Source of the DNA: Nigrospora sphaerica
Taxonomy: Eukaryota; Ascomycota; Sordariomycetes; Amphisphaeriales; Apiosporaceae
Direction: 5' to 3'
Length of the DNA: 64,000 nt
Assembly (NCBI GenBank): GCA_018287875.1
Contig: JAGVVL010000017.1
Coordinates: 2,294,001 to 2,358,000 of the forward strand
Shown: positions 10,642-21,957 of the stretch, piece after piece
Numbering within the stretch: the first letter of the stretch is position 1
Layout: every line of letters starts with the position of its first letter
The notes under the pieces: generated by a model
Databases searched by the model: none
The model's input: the letters and a program-made list of their open reading frames with translations, nothing else
What the model was told of the DNA's origin: nothing
Translations under genes and position numbers: made by a program

Positions 10642-13312
10642 GAGGGAACCGAATGGGTGACGACATTTCTTCAATTCTTGAGCGTGCGCGCCCTGTTTGA
10701 AGGTAGACGATCAGGGTTGGGTGCACGGGGCTGTTATGTTGTTATATTTTGAATACGTCTCTACTAATTCTGCTCCTTCGGTGGGAAGGGCAACCTGGCG
10801 GCGGCGGTGGTCTCTTGGCAGGGGGGCGAGTGGGTTCTTGGAAGGGGCACACGAGAAATAGACGGGGAGGCAGTGGTGTTGGTGATGGTGGTGGTGGACA
10901 CGACAACGATGGTTCCTCGTAGCACCTAGGCAAGACTAATGTAAAAAGCACCCGCCCACGACCCTTGGAAAACATTACTTTGGTAGTATTGGTACGTTAT
11001 ATGTTCCGGTCGACAGGTGTCCTCCGTGCGGCGTTGCGTGAGCAATCTGTCGTGCATCAGATATTCTTGGACCCTGGAGATGATGTACGGGACAGAGGAG
11101 GCGGCCGTACTCGCTCCCTGTTTGTCACACCGCCATCTTTACCCGTGATATCTCTACATGGCACCATTTTATACACGGGTTGGAAATGTGTTCCTGCACT
11201 TGGGGAACCTGGCGATGCCACGCGCATGGTTACATGGGGCGCCGCAAGGGCAGAAGGGAGAAGGGAGAAGGGGGAGAAACGCGAGGTATGACGTCGGAAG
11301 CAGATACAGCCGGCCAGATATCGGGGCCGGGGATGTCGGGGGTGCCGGGCGCATGGATGGGGGTGGCGGAGGATAGAGCAAGTTAATTAGCTGGCTGCTG
11401 GCGCCGGCACTGGGGATTGGGCTGTGATGCGGGGGATGGGATGGTTGCCCACCAGGCAGCCGTGGGGGGAAGGAGACCGTACGTATTTCCAGTTGTAAAT
11501 GCGAGCAGGGGAGGGGCGGAAGGCCACCCAACCATTGGAACCTTGAGCCCGGGGGCACTGAAGGGGCTCAAAGTCAAGGGAGGACGGGAGGCTTTAGCAT
11601 TAGTTGAAGTCCTATTGAATTCCTAGCCTGCTGCAGGCCCAAGTCGATTGACCGGGCCGGTCTAATTTGGACGATGAGGCTTCGCGGTTGGTCGTGGATA
11701 AAATCCCAAGGCAGCAGATGAATGGGAGATGGATGGTCACAAGTGTTGGGGGCCATCCGTGCCTGTTTTCTTTTTCCTGGAACCATGCTTGGATTCCACC
11801 CCGTACAAAGCCTATCCGGACGGCCCAGGCGTCCAGCACATACGAAGCAGCAGAAGCGGCTGATTTGGTGGCAGTTTTTTTGTCCCGCACTGCTACGAAG
11901 TGCCTACCACGGTACCATCTCAGTCAGCCACCCCCTCCAGGATAACTACACGTACTTACATACTTACCTAAGATGGGCGAGGTTGGGCGGGCGGCATATG
12001 TATGTTATGTACTTTCGAAACCCAGTTAGGGAAGCATGTGTGCATGGTGGTTTAGTTATAGGTAAGTACATACCTAGTTAAGGGACGGGAACGAGAGAGA
12101 AGTAGGTACCTCCTCGTGTAAGCTGGCTGCCCAGCGGTTGTTCATCACCATCCGGCATCCCTGATTACTCTCACTAGGTGAACACACACATACACACAGA
12201 CACACACACACGCCGCGGACAACATAGGCGCGGGGTTGAAAAGCGGCAAAGCACAACGACGTCAACTCGATCCCCCCTCGCCCGACCCGTTCCCAACCTC
12301 AGCCCGTCGAACTGGCTGGTAGCCGGGTCTGAGCGCACTTGGAGAGCCGTGCATCTTTTCCAGCCGATTGATATTTTCCGACGGCGACAGCCCCAACCTC
12401 AACCCACCTGTTCGAGGGCACGGGTGGCCAAATGCGCCTAGCCCCTCGACCTCCCGTGGATATCATTCAACTTTGAGAGGGAGGAGGGGGGAGTCGATCT
12501 TATCACAGGACGGCATCCCTGCCTGCGCTTTCCCTTGCCGGAGCAGCCACACAGGCCAGCCCAGGCTACGGTCAAGAGGCAGTAGCTTATTATTCGGGCC
12601 TGCTAGTCAAAGGAGCAGGGTAGTTCGCAGTTGCCTATGCTTTGCGCGCGCTGCGACTGTTCTCAACAGTGAGCATGAGCGTGTATGGCAACCGAATAAA
12701 TAAGTACTTAAGTAGGTACTTCCTTACCCAACCTACCTACTTTAAGTACCTACTTTCCTACTCTACCTACTTTACCTACTTGCTTAGTATACATATATAC
12801 ACAGGGCCGCTCCTGCCGCCGTGACCAACGCCGTTGCTGTCGGCCATTCGCTGTCCGACTTTCCTTCCCTACGAAGTGCGGCGCAATACCTAATCCTAAT
12901 CCACCCCCATCCACCACCGCCAATCCATCCAACCAACTATCCCATCCCATCCATACCACATACATCCATATTTACTACACCCGACCACGTCCCCATACCC
13001 TCACCACTTCCAACCCGACGCTTGCAGACCCTGCTCGACGCTCGACCCGAAACAGCCACCCGCCTCTGCGAAAACACCCTCTCGGATACCGCAGCTGCAA
13101 GCACTCAGCCCAGCAACCACAGCCGTGCCCGCGTCGCCGTCCCGTCTCAGGTATGCCCACAAGCCGTCGGTTCGTAGCCCCGAAGTGAAAGCTGAGAGAC
13201 ATCGCGGACCCAGCCCCCAGCTCTTCGACCAGCCGCCGTTGCCCTCGCGAGGCCGACGCCAACACTGAAGACCTCGACGACGACAACATCACCAGCTGCT
13301 AGCCGCAGGACC
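10642..13312. other. Intergenic region between kin1 and caf40
   Basis: No gene is supported. The stretch holds the kin1 3' end and the caf40 promoter and leader. It contains a CA-rich stretch near 12180-12212, a run of TACCTACTT words at 12698-12787, and a pyrimidine-rich CCATCC-type segment at 12890-12980, which would suit a leader. Open frames here are short and unrecognised. Confidence 0.65.
12698..12787. repeat. Imperfect tandem array of TACCTACTT / AAGTAGGTA words
   Basis: About 90 bp of repeated CCTACTT and TACCTAC units in both orientations, with inverted AAGTACTTAAGT at the left end. It is the densest local copy of a motif that recurs through intergenic DNA in this window. Confidence 0.8.
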
Positions 13313-14467
13313 ATGCTACCGAACCCCAGCATGTACGGCCATCACCAGTACAACCCCCACGGCGAGCAGTGGATGCACCAGCAGCCCGGCCACCAGCAGC
13401 ACCAGGCCCAGCAGCAGGCCGCCGCCGCCGCTGCCGCCGCCGCCGCGGCCCAGCAGGGCCACTATGGCCGCATGGCCGGTGCCCATCTCAACGTCGCCGC
13501 CGCGAACCAGAACTCGGCCGTGCACGTCCAGGACACGGGCCTCGACAATGTCTCCGAGGACAACCGCCGCACCCTGAACTACGTCGCCGACCTGCTGAAC
13601 GAGAGCACGCGCGAGGCTGCCCTGCTGGAGCTCAGCAAGAAGCGCGAGCAGGTGCCTGAACTGGCACTTATCCTGTGGCACTCGTTCGGCGTCATGACCT
13701 CGCTGACGCAGGAGATCATCTCGGTATACACCCTCCTCAACCCCTCGCAGCTCACGGCTGCCGCCTCGAACCGCGTCTGCAATGCCCTCGCCCTGCTCCA
13801 ATGCGTTGCTAGTCACAACGAGACGCGCACCCTGTTCCTGAAGGGTTTGTGCCACCCTGCCTCGTGCGTCCTGGGATGTGTGTATGTCCACTGCTAACCC
13901 AGCTACCCAGCCCATATCCCTCTGTACCTGTACCCCTTTCTGAACACGACCTCCAAATCGCGTCCTTTCGAGTACCTGCGCCTCACATCGCTCGGCGTCA
14001 TTGGTGCCCTGGTCAAGAACGATTCCACCGAGGTCATCAACTTCCTGCTGACCACCGAAATCATCCCGCTTTGCCTGCGCATCATGGAGACGGGGTCTGA
14101 ACTTAGCAAGACGGTTGCTATCTTCATCGTCCAGAAGATTTTGCTTGACGACAGCGGACTGAACTACATTTGCGCTACGTACGAGCGGTTCTATGCCGTC
14201 GGCACCGTCCTCAGCAACATGGTGGCGCAGCTGGTCGAGCAGCAGACGGCCCGGCTGCTGAAGCATGTTGTGCGCTGCTTCCTGCGTCTGAGTGACAACG
14301 CCCGCGCCCGAGAAGCCCTCCGCCAGTGCCTACCCGAGCCCCTGCGCGACGCCACCTTTTCCTCGGTGCTCCGCGACGACGCCGCGACCAAGCGTTGCTT
14401 GGCCCAACTACTCATCAACCTCTCCGACACCGTCGTCGACAGCGGCAGTGCCCACCCAGGCATGTAA
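13313..14467 (+). CDS. caf40: Caf40/Rcd1/CNOT9 subunit of the CCR4-NOT complex
   Basis: Conserved armadillo-repeat subunit of CCR4-NOT, which deadenylates mRNA and links it to repressors. Exons 13313-13844 and 13911-14467 give 362 residues. The Rcd1 domain runs from about residue 85 to 350: [29 protein letters not shown], then LFLK joined to [13 protein letters not shown] across the intron, [16 protein letters not shown], and [10 protein letters not shown]. The N-terminus carries a low-complexity segment rich in His, Gln and Ala with a run of 11 Ala (residues 37-47), common in fungal orthologues but variable in length. The intron follows the phase needed to restore the conserved [15 protein letters not shown] core. 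Confident. Confidence 0.96.
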
Positions 14468-14955
14468 TCTCGGTATCGGATTGACGGGTGCGAGATACGG
14501 CAGTCCGGCTCGGCACGTACCCCTGCCATCGGTATCTGCCCGTGTCTTCCCTCACGCGCATCGGGCGTCCCCCCCCCCCTCTCGGCGTCCCTCGCACGGC
14601 CGCTGGGCGGGCATCTTCCGCGAATTGTGTCGAGGTTCTATACCCTTCCTAAACACTATACACACTTATGCACAAAACGGCGTTTGAGCGATCGGTTGGT
14701 TTCAGTTCTTGGAGACGAGGGAGATACCCATCCTTCTCGCATGTATACCTGTATTGTACTGGAAAAAGGGGCGAGGTGCAAAGAGCCACTCAGGATTCGG
14801 AGTGGCAGGGAGGGACCTCTCGGGTTGTCGCTGGTGTTTGCTGGTTCATGGTTTGAGCTACACACACACAGACCACCCCAGACACTCGCATGGAATCGGC
14901 GTTCTCGTGATTTGGCAGCCTTGCGAGAGTCGTTGTTTTTTGCGTTTAGGCGTCG

Positions 14956-14986
<31 letters not shown>

Positions 14987-15526
14987 GCACACACCCTCAT
15001 ACGCACACACACTCATCACACACACAGTGGCGCATGAGAGCACACTTGGACTCCGTTGGGGCGGTAGGACTACGAGCGGCAATCTTTGTTGATTTATGGC
15101 ATTGCGAAAGGGGCAAAAGCGGGGTGGGCGTACTTGTGTAGATAGGTTTCCTTCCCTTGGGGGAGGGATGATTTGTGCATGGGGAGGGTTGGTCGTCGTC
15201 TGGGGCAAATATCTTGCCATTACCATGTCGTTGTGCCGTTGCCTCCCGTACCAGTGATATTATTAGCACCGTATGGTTGTCTCGTGGCCATCCACCTCTT
15301 CACGAGGGCGCTTGCATGGTTGTGCCTACCCGCACCCAGCGTTCTCTGTTGGAGTTTCAACTCACGGCTATCTGGGCACTGGCCCAGAGTCAACCTAACT
15401 GGAGAGCAATGAGGAATGAGGCACAGTCAGGACAGGATGAAATTAGTGTGAGTATTGCGTAACTTGGGGTATTCTACTATACTACTACAGCCCGGCCCGT
15501 CCTTCGCGTTGTTCTTCTGTGTGGTC
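14468..15526. other. Convergent intergenic region between caf40 and the G-patch gene
   Basis: Tail-to-tail spacer with no supported gene. It should contain both 3' UTRs and terminators. It holds an 11-C tract at 14569-14579 and a (CA)n microsatellite at about 14955-14982 with degenerate CA repeats continuing to about 15028. Confidence 0.7.
14955..15028. repeat. (CA)n microsatellite
   Basis: About 14 perfect CA units followed by interrupted ACGCAC and ACACAC units, downstream of caf40. A shorter CA block lies at 14862-14871. Confidence 0.93.
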
Positions 15527-17731
15527 TCAATCGTCGTCGTCGTCGCTGTCGCCAAAAATGGCCCGGAACACGTCGTCCTGCGCCCGCTTACCCTCGAGCG
15601 CCTCGTTGACGTCGGGATCGACGGCGGCGGCCGCCAGCGAGGCCGTCGTCTCGGGCGGAGGCCCAGGCGGCGGCGGCGGCTGCGGCCGCTGCTGCGCCTG
15701 GCTCAGCAGCTCGTCGAGCGTCAGGGGCGGCGGCGCGGCGGCGGGCGCGGGGTCAAAGTGGGACGGGGCCGACGCCGCCGCCGACGAGGGCTTGGCGTCG
15801 GCGTCGGGGGGCTGCACATGGGCGGGCGGGCGCACGTTGAAGCGCTTGCACAGCAGGCGCGTCGGGTAGAAGTCGGTCGTCGACCGCGTCAGGGCGCCGT
15901 ACATGCCGAGCCCGGCGGCCTCCTCTTGGGGATCGGTCGGCTTGGGCGGCACCGGCGGCGGTCTCGCCACGCCCGCGCCGCCGGTGCCGCCGACGGGTGT
16001 CGTTGTTGTCGTCGTCGAAGAGGCCGAGGACGAGGGGGCGAAGCGCGAGGCCATCATGCCCGCCATGGGCTTGAAGATGCGCGCGACGCTGTGATACTCG
16101 CGCATCTCGCGCAGCCAGTCGTCGTCGGTCTGGGCGGGAGAGCGTTTGGGCGGCAGGGCGGCCCGGGCGAAGCCGGCGGCGCTCTCGAGGTAGGCGCGGT
16201 AGCGGGCGCGCTTGGCGTCGTCGTCGGCGTAGGGGGCGGCGCCGCCGCCGCCGGCCCCGCGCGTCAGGGCCGCGAGGGCCGTCGCCTTGTCCAGCACCGG
16301 CGCGCGCGCCTCGAGCTCGCGCTGCCGCTCCTCAGGTGTCAGCGCGTGGCCGGCCGGCACCTCGCCCCGCGCCGGCGGCAGGTCCGCCCGGCCCGACGCC
16401 GCCGCGAGCCGGTCCCGCGCGTCGGCCGACAGGAAGTCGAAGACCGACTTGCCCGGCAGCGGCGCCTCGCCCAGGAGCTCGGCCCGCGCCCGGGCGTCCA
16501 GCTGTGACGCCTTGGCCGCGTCGGCCGCCGACTGGTAAGCTGAGCCTGCGCCGCCGCCGCCGCCTTTGGGCGTTTTGGACGACTTCCAGCCGGGCGGGAT
16601 GGTGGGCGGCGGGTACTGGGTCTCGAGGTTGATCATGGGGCTCTGGCTGTCCGCCTCGGTACCAAACACGAAGCCTTCGAGGGGCAACCGGCCGTCGTGG
16701 CACTTCCGTAGCGACTGGGTCGATTTCGCCAGCGCCTTCTTGCGGGGTATGTAGACGGGGGCCGCGCGCAGAGTCGGGTTCACTGCCGTCGGAGCCTTGG
16801 CCTTGGCCTTTTTCTTGCTCTTGTCCCCGCCGATAACACGGTTGTAGGATATGCGGGGCCCGATTTCGTAGGGGTCTTCGTCGTCGGAGCCCGTGTCGTT
16901 GAGGACGCCCATGCCGATGCCGCCGCGCGCCGGCCTCGGCGTTTTCTTGGGCCCCAGGCGCGGCCGGATCAGGGGTCCGTCCTCGTCGTCCTCCTCCGAG
17001 CTGGCCCGGGCCGCCCTCCTCGCGTCCGGCGCCGCGGGGGCCAGCCGGGCCTCGCCTGCGTGCCCCAGGCCTTTGCGGTCCCGTTTCTTCACGAAGGCGA
17101 TCATGGGGACGTTCTCAGGCGCGAACAGGTAGGTTTCGGTGCTGCCGGCGTCGGGCCGCCCCCCGGCGGGCTCACCGGCGCCGTCGAGCCGGGCTTTACG
17201 GCGCACGCGGGGCCCGATGCCTTGGCCTTCCTTCCAGCCCATCCTTTTCAGCAGCTTGACGCCCATGGTCTCACCGGCGGGCCGGAACAGGTCGGCCAGG
17301 CCGCCACGGGCCGGGCCGCGGCGCCCCCCGGGGTCGCCGAGGCCGGCGAAGCTGTCAGCCGTCTGCAGCTTCTGGGCCTCGGCCTGGTCGGCCAGGTCCT
17401 CGGCGTCCATGTAGTCCTCGGGACGGCGCGGGGCGGCGGTGGCGGCGTCATCCTTGCGGCGGTGCGTGCGCGACGACACAAAGGTGCTGGGGGTCCAGCC
17501 CTCCTTGGAGCCGACCGTGTTGAAGTAGCCGGCGCTGAAGCCGCCGGTGAAGGCGCCGTGCAGGCGCTTGCGGCCGCGCTCGTCGCGCACCTCTTGCTTC
17601 CACACGGGCACGTAGGAGCCGTCGTCGCGCGCCCCGGCCTCGAGCGGCGGCAGCGGTGTGCCGAAGGCTACGTAAGACGGCGCGCCATGGCCGTCGGCTT
17701 CGAAGCTGGCGCGCGATCGTTTCGTGGCCAT
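15527..17731 (-). CDS. G-patch domain protein of the GPATCH1/DUF1604 family
   Basis: Predicted nuclear spliceosome-associated protein; G-patch proteins typically activate DEAH helicases. Single exon of 734 codons with no intron. Seen: the DUF1604 N-terminal region (about residues 25-110, including GAFTGGFSAGYFNTVGSKEG and the conserved WTPSTFVSSR); the G-patch at about 156-200 (ETMGVKLLKRMGWKEGQGIG, then PRVRRKA); a central block containing ISYNRVIGG; and the C-terminal signature DVFRAIFGDS followed by an acidic Asp run, which is shared by family members. The middle is Ala/Pro/Gly-rich and very GC-rich. A 350-codon open frame on the opposite strand is a composition shadow. Transcribed convergently with caf40 and in the same direction as utp14. 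Confidence 0.92.
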   Translation of the reverse strand: MATKRSRASFEADGHGAPSYVAFGTPLPPLEAGARDDGSYVPVWKQEVRDERGRKRLHGAFTGGFSAGYFNTVGSKEGWTPSTFVSSRTHRRKDDAATAAPRRPEDYMDAEDLADQAEAQKLQTADSFAGLGDPGGRRGPARGGLADLFRPAGETMGVKLLKRMGWKEGQGIGPRVRRKARLDGAGEPAGGRPDAGSTETYLFAPENVPMIAFVKKRDRKGLGHAGEARLAPAAPDARRAARASSEEDDEDGPLIRPRLGPKKTPRPARGGIGMGVLNDTGSDDEDPYEIGPRISYNRVIGGDKSKKKAKAKAPTAVNPTLRAAPVYIPRKKALAKSTQSLRKCHDGRLPLEGFVFGTEADSQSPMINLETQYPPPTIPPGWKSSKTPKGGGGGAGSAYQSAADAAKASQLDARARAELLGEAPLPGKSVFDFLSADARDRLAAASGRADLPPARGEVPAGHALTPEERQRELEARAPVLDKATALAALTRGAGGGGAAPYADDDAKRARYRAYLESAAGFARAALPPKRSPAQTDDDWLREMREYHSVARIFKPMAGMMASRFAPSSSASSTTTTTTPVGGTGGAGVARPPPVPPKPTDPQEEAAGLGMYGALTRSTTDFYPTRLLCKRFNVRPPAHVQPPDADAKPSSAAASAPSHFDPAPAAAPPPLTLDELLSQAQQRPQPPPPPGPPPETTASLAAAAVDPDVNEALEGKRAQDDVFRAIFGDSDDDDD

Positions 17732-18307
17732 GGCGATGGGGCGAAGGGAAGGGAAGTCGTCGGGTCTGCTGGGCCGGGCCTGACCCAGGCGGCCACCAGG
17801 TCTTGAGGTCGCAAGTTGTTTGGGGGGAGGGAGAGAAACAAAGAAAAGAGAGATGTGGGTGTCTCGACGAAGCGACGGGTTAGGTACGTACTTGCATGCC
17901 TACGACGTCGTCGCCAATTGTCGATAAGCTTTCTTACGAGCTACGCCACGGCTTATCTTATCGCCCCTTCACGGTTCAGTTCGCCTGTGCTGTGCATCTA
18001 ACTTGTTGTCCTCTTTCCCTAGTCTGAAGTGAATACATGCCACCACCCGTTCATACATGCTGTCATCCCAAATTATGGCTTTCCAGTTTATACAGTAGAA
18101 ACTGCTCGGACGTGTCTGCACGGAAGCGAAGTTGTGCACAGTCGTTGCCTCGTGAAGGCGCGTCAAAGTTGTGATGGTGGGTAAGGGGCCATGAAGAGCC
18201 ACGCGCAGCGAGCGAGACAGTAAGGCAGAACTGCTTCCGAAAAGCAATATTTCCCCCAGCCATACGCCGGTATGTTGAAGTATGTAGGCAGACTACTATA
18301 GTGGTAT
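17732..18307. other. Spacer between the G-patch gene and utp14
   Basis: This 576-bp stretch holds the promoter of the minus-strand G-patch gene and the 3' end of utp14. No gene is supported. A TAGGTACGTA word occurs near 17881. Confidence 0.7.
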
Positions 18308-21175
18308 CTAGTGCATGGGCTTGGCCATGGGCGCAATGATGCCCTGCTTGACCATGACCCTCGGCTTTGTGGCCTCCTGGTGCGTCTGCTTCGTGACCCA
18401 GTTCGGACCCAGTGGCAGCCGGAGAGCTCCCTCGTACTGCGCCTGGGACTCGTATTGATGCGGCAGTTGCGACGCAAGGTATTTGTTGTTCTGTTCACCG
18501 CCGTTAGCTCTCCGTCCTCGGCAACGACGCAAACCAGCCATCTGGCCTGGGTTGGGCTCCTGACCTTTTTGTTGCGCTTCTCGTTGATAATGACGTTCTT
18601 CAGCTTGGCGTCCTTGCGGTCCGACTGCTTGACACCCTCCTGCTTCTTCATAAAGCGTCCGTGGTGTCTCTTCTTTTCTTTCTCCGATACGCCCTCGCCG
18701 ACCCAGCTGCCCCAACCGGGAATACTACATCACACCAGTAAGCACGCCGAACAAGACGAAAGCGTGGGAAGGCGACTTACGTTTGATCCACCATCTTCTC
18801 GTCTTGCTCTTCCACCATCTCCTGCTTCTCCTTCTCGAAGTCGGCAACAACATCGAGGCCGCCAAAGGCTTTGTCAAGAAGTTCCCTCTCGCTGAAACGA
18901 ATGGGCATATGTCGCTCTCCACCATCCGACTCGTCGTCGTCCGCCGTAATAGTCCGACGCTGGGTGGGCCGAGCCTGGACTTCCGGCTCGGGCGCACGTA
19001 TGGCAACGCTGGAGTCGAGGTCCAGCACGTTCACGCTGGCGTCCGCTGCCTTCTTGCCCCTCTGCTTCCTGGGCTTCTCGCCAGGGGCAGCAGACCATGC
19101 GCCCTGTGTGGGCTTGATCACGAGCTCGGGAGCTGCTGTTTCGGCCTGCTTGTTGCCGCTGCGCTCCTCGTTTTGCGCGGCAACGATCTTACCGAACGCC
19201 TCGGCCACCTCCTCCTTGCTTGCCTTTGCCTTCTTCGGTTTTCCGGGTTGGGCAAGCACGCTGTTGGTGCCGTAGGTCTTCCGACCGATGTCGCCCTCTT
19301 GTTCAGAGTCCGCCGAGCCCTCGTCATCAGATCCGAGCTCTCGGCGAATCTGCTTCACGAGCTCATCGTTGGCCCTCTTCTTGGCCGCCTCGCTCTTCTT
19401 CATGAAGGGGAGATTTAGGAGCTTTGAGTTCGGTCCGTCCTCGTCGCCATCTGTCCTGTCCAGGTCCATCAGAATGCGCTTTCTGTCGTCCTCGTCCCCA
19501 GAGTCATAATCCGAGCTGTCGTCATCGCTTCCAGCAGCCGGTTTCCCCTCCACCCTGCGACGCAGTTCTTCGTCGCGGCGAGCCATGTCGGCAATGCCTA
19601 CACGGACATCTTCGTCCCAAGCAGCGCGGCCGTTTTTGTTGGCCATCTTGGCCCACTTGCTCTCCTTGTGGCGGGCACCCATTCGCTCCATGGCGCGCTG
19701 GCGGTCCTGCTGTTCCCGGTCATCCTCCGAGTCGATCTCGCCGGCCGCCAGCCTGGCTTCGTGTTCTTTCATGTCCTCCTTCTCCTGTTGCTTTCGGTGG
19801 ATGCGCTTAAAAGTTTTGGACTTGATCTTTTTCAGGCGCTTTGCCCTGGCATCTTCCCTCTGCGATGAGTCAGTGTTGCCCATTCTGAAAGGAGGCGGTA
19901 GGGAAGACGTACCGACTTGAGCTCCCGCTCCCGACGCTTCTCTTGCCACAGTGCCTTTTTGGACAGTGTTTGCGCCTCGTCGTCATCCCCCATCAGATTC
20001 TGACGTTCCTGTTCGGGCTTCGGCCCCAGGCCAGACTGCTCCAGGAGCCCGAATATACTCTGTTCCAGCTCGGTTCCCTGCCCCGGTTTGGTCATGGGCC
20101 GGATCTCCGAGTTGTCATGGCGAGTCAAGCCCGTCTCAGTCTGGGGAAGGGGGAAAACGAGGTGGTCAGCCCGGCGGTTGTGCTTGACCGTTTCGGTCCA
20201 GCGGTCTAGTGTTTGGTTCGTTTTTTCCAGGGCAGCTGCGCGGTCCACACGATCCTGGGCGCGCCGAGCAAGAGGAACATCGAGCTTCTGTGGTTTGCTG
20301 GATCTTTGCTCTTTGGTTAGGAGCTTCACAGATTGTTTCAGCTGCGGGTCCTTGACCCCAAGGAGGCCCAGGTCTTTGAGGTCAAGCTTTGCCTTGGTGG
20401 AAATGACGGGTTCCTCCTCCTCTTCGTCGCCGTTCACGCCGGAAAATTTCTTCACGAAATCCTTGACGCCTGCCTCGTCAACCTCGCTATCTTCGTCCTC
20501 GTCGCTGGAACTGTTTTCGGCCGAATCAGACTCGCCGTCGTCTCCCGACTCGTCATCGTCGGCTTCCTCGTCGGGCCCGTCGTCATCCGACATGGACATA
20601 TCCAGGGCCTGTGCCAGATCTATAGCATCGGATCCCAGAGAGGCGCCATCGGCATCCTCGTCATCCTCTTCGTCGTCGTCATCGTCGTCCGAGTCGGCGG
20701 CCTTCTTCTTCTTCTTCTTGCCCTTGGCGCTGCTCCCACCGAAGGCATAGCCCTCGAACCTCTCCTCATCGCTTTCGCCAAAGGCCTCGTCGGAGTCGAG
20801 GTCGGAATCGTCGTCGTCGGCGACGCCTATACGCCATTCGTTGCCGGAGCTGTCGCTGCCGTACTCGACGTTGGCGTCTTCGTCACCGCCGGCGCGGCGC
20901 ATCTTGCGCGGGCGCTCGTCTTCATCGTCCTCATCCTCGTCGTCGTCGTCGCCCTGACGCCCATGTTTCCCGCTGCTGACTTCGACGTCCAGTTCCCGGT
21001 TGCGCGGCGTTCGCTTGCTCTTCTCGGCGTACTGGTTCGAGGCCTCGGCGAAGGCGTTGAGGGAGCGCTTGTTAGACTTGGCCTTGCTCTTCTGGCGGCT
21101 TTTGGAACCCGCACCGGCGCCGCCCGAGGGCGCGCTGGGCATGAGAGACCGACCGTGCGACTGTCTGCCTGGCAT
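18308..21175 (-). CDS. utp14: U3 snoRNP / small-subunit processome protein Utp14
   Basis: Nucleolar Utp14 acts in 18S rRNA processing and activates the helicase Dhr1. Four exons on the minus strand: 19913-21175, 18781-19859, 18565-18724, 18308-18490, giving 894 residues. Seen: a basic N-terminus; very acidic Asp/Glu/Ser stretches in the first 250 residues; DRAAALEKTNQTLDRWTETVKHNRRADHLVFPL; the core RAKRLKKIKSKTFKRIHRK beginning right after intron 1; NLPFMKKSEAAKKRAN; and the C-terminal LPGWGSWVGEG, KNVIINEK, YLASQLPHQYES and KPRVMVKQGIIAPM blocks typical of Utp14. For intron 1 the acceptor at 19860 was preferred over one 23 nt upstream because a CTGAC branch site lies just before it and it restores the frame. 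Confident. Confidence 0.95.
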
Positions 21176-21527
21176 CTTTCGGCTTCGGGTTGGCGCGGGT
21201 TTATTCCTGTAGGTTGGTAGAAATTGCCTTCCCTTTCAGAAATCAGCGTCTGGGAGGCACAACTTTTTTAGTGGAGCCTTTCCGCTAGCTTTCCCATAGC
21301 GGCGGGACCTTGTTCAATGGGCCCCCGCAAAGCGTCTTATCGCCTATCAGTACAATGTCAGTGTATGAGCATCCGCAGCAGCAATTGTCCATACGGGTAG
21401 TACACGTAGGTGGAGTCACTACGATTTCTCGATTTCTTTTGTTGGATCGCCGTTGTCGCCAGCGCCAGCAAAAGTACCCATCACGACGCCGAAACCTCCC
21501 CCACGCCCGACGACACACCCCGACAGC
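21176..21527. promoter_or_regulatory. Probable bidirectional promoter between utp14 and mrpl27 (mL41)
   Basis: Only 352 bp separate the divergent start codons of utp14 (minus) and the mL41 gene (plus), so both promoters and leaders must share this space. No canonical TATA box was seen. Shared regulation of cytosolic ribosome assembly and a mitochondrial ribosomal protein is an inference from layout. Confidence 0.6.
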
Positions 21528-21957
21528 ATGGTCGCCAGCAAATTGGCCGGGAAGCCGAGGCAGGTCTTCAACCAGGTGAAGACCTTCCGTAAGTTCCCGC
21601 TCACCACCAAGGACATCAACAAAGGCTTCTACAAGGGTACCGGTTCGGGGTCCATGGGTCGCCACACCAAATTCGGAGGTTATGTGATCGACTGGCAGAA
21701 GGTGCGCACCTACGTGGTGCCGCCCGAGTTGAACAGCTTCAAGGTGAGCAAACCCCGGCGGGACAAAGGAGGGAGAGGGCGCGGTTTGTCCCGTGAACGA
21801 TCCATGGCTGACCGAGGGGGAACCCGCCCGGCAGCTGAGCCCCTTCGTCACCGAGAAGGTCAACCCGACCCGGGGCGACTACGGCGGCTACAAAGAGGGC
21901 CCCAAGAGCCCGGCCCTGTACCTCGAGCGCTGGAAGGCCGAGAACGGCCTGGACTGA
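21528..21957 (+). CDS. mrpl27: Mitochondrial large-subunit ribosomal protein mL41 (YmL27/MRPL27)
   Basis: Structural protein of the mitochondrial 54S subunit. Exons 21528-21743 and 21835-21957 give 112 residues. Seen: a basic N-terminus that can serve as a mitochondrial presequence ([21 protein letters not shown]); [26 protein letters not shown] (residues 25-50); the V-P-P-E-L-N-S-F-K segment; then LSPFVTEKV after the intron; and a short C-terminus ending [10 protein letters not shown]. An in-frame alternative acceptor 18 nt upstream (21816) would add six residues, but the CTGAC branch site at 21808-21812 sits too close to it, so 21834 is preferred. The next gene lies tail-to-tail. Confidence 0.92.

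Noticed and set aside
15455..16507. 350-codon plus-strand open frame rich in Arg and Gly
   Set aside because: Antisense shadow of the G-patch gene; composition is that of a reverse-strand frame in GC-rich coding DNA.
20333..21220. 295-codon plus-strand frame with hydrophobic runs resembling membrane helices
   Set aside because: Antisense to the acidic Asp/Glu codons of Utp14; GTC/GTT and similar complements mimic Val/Leu-rich helices.
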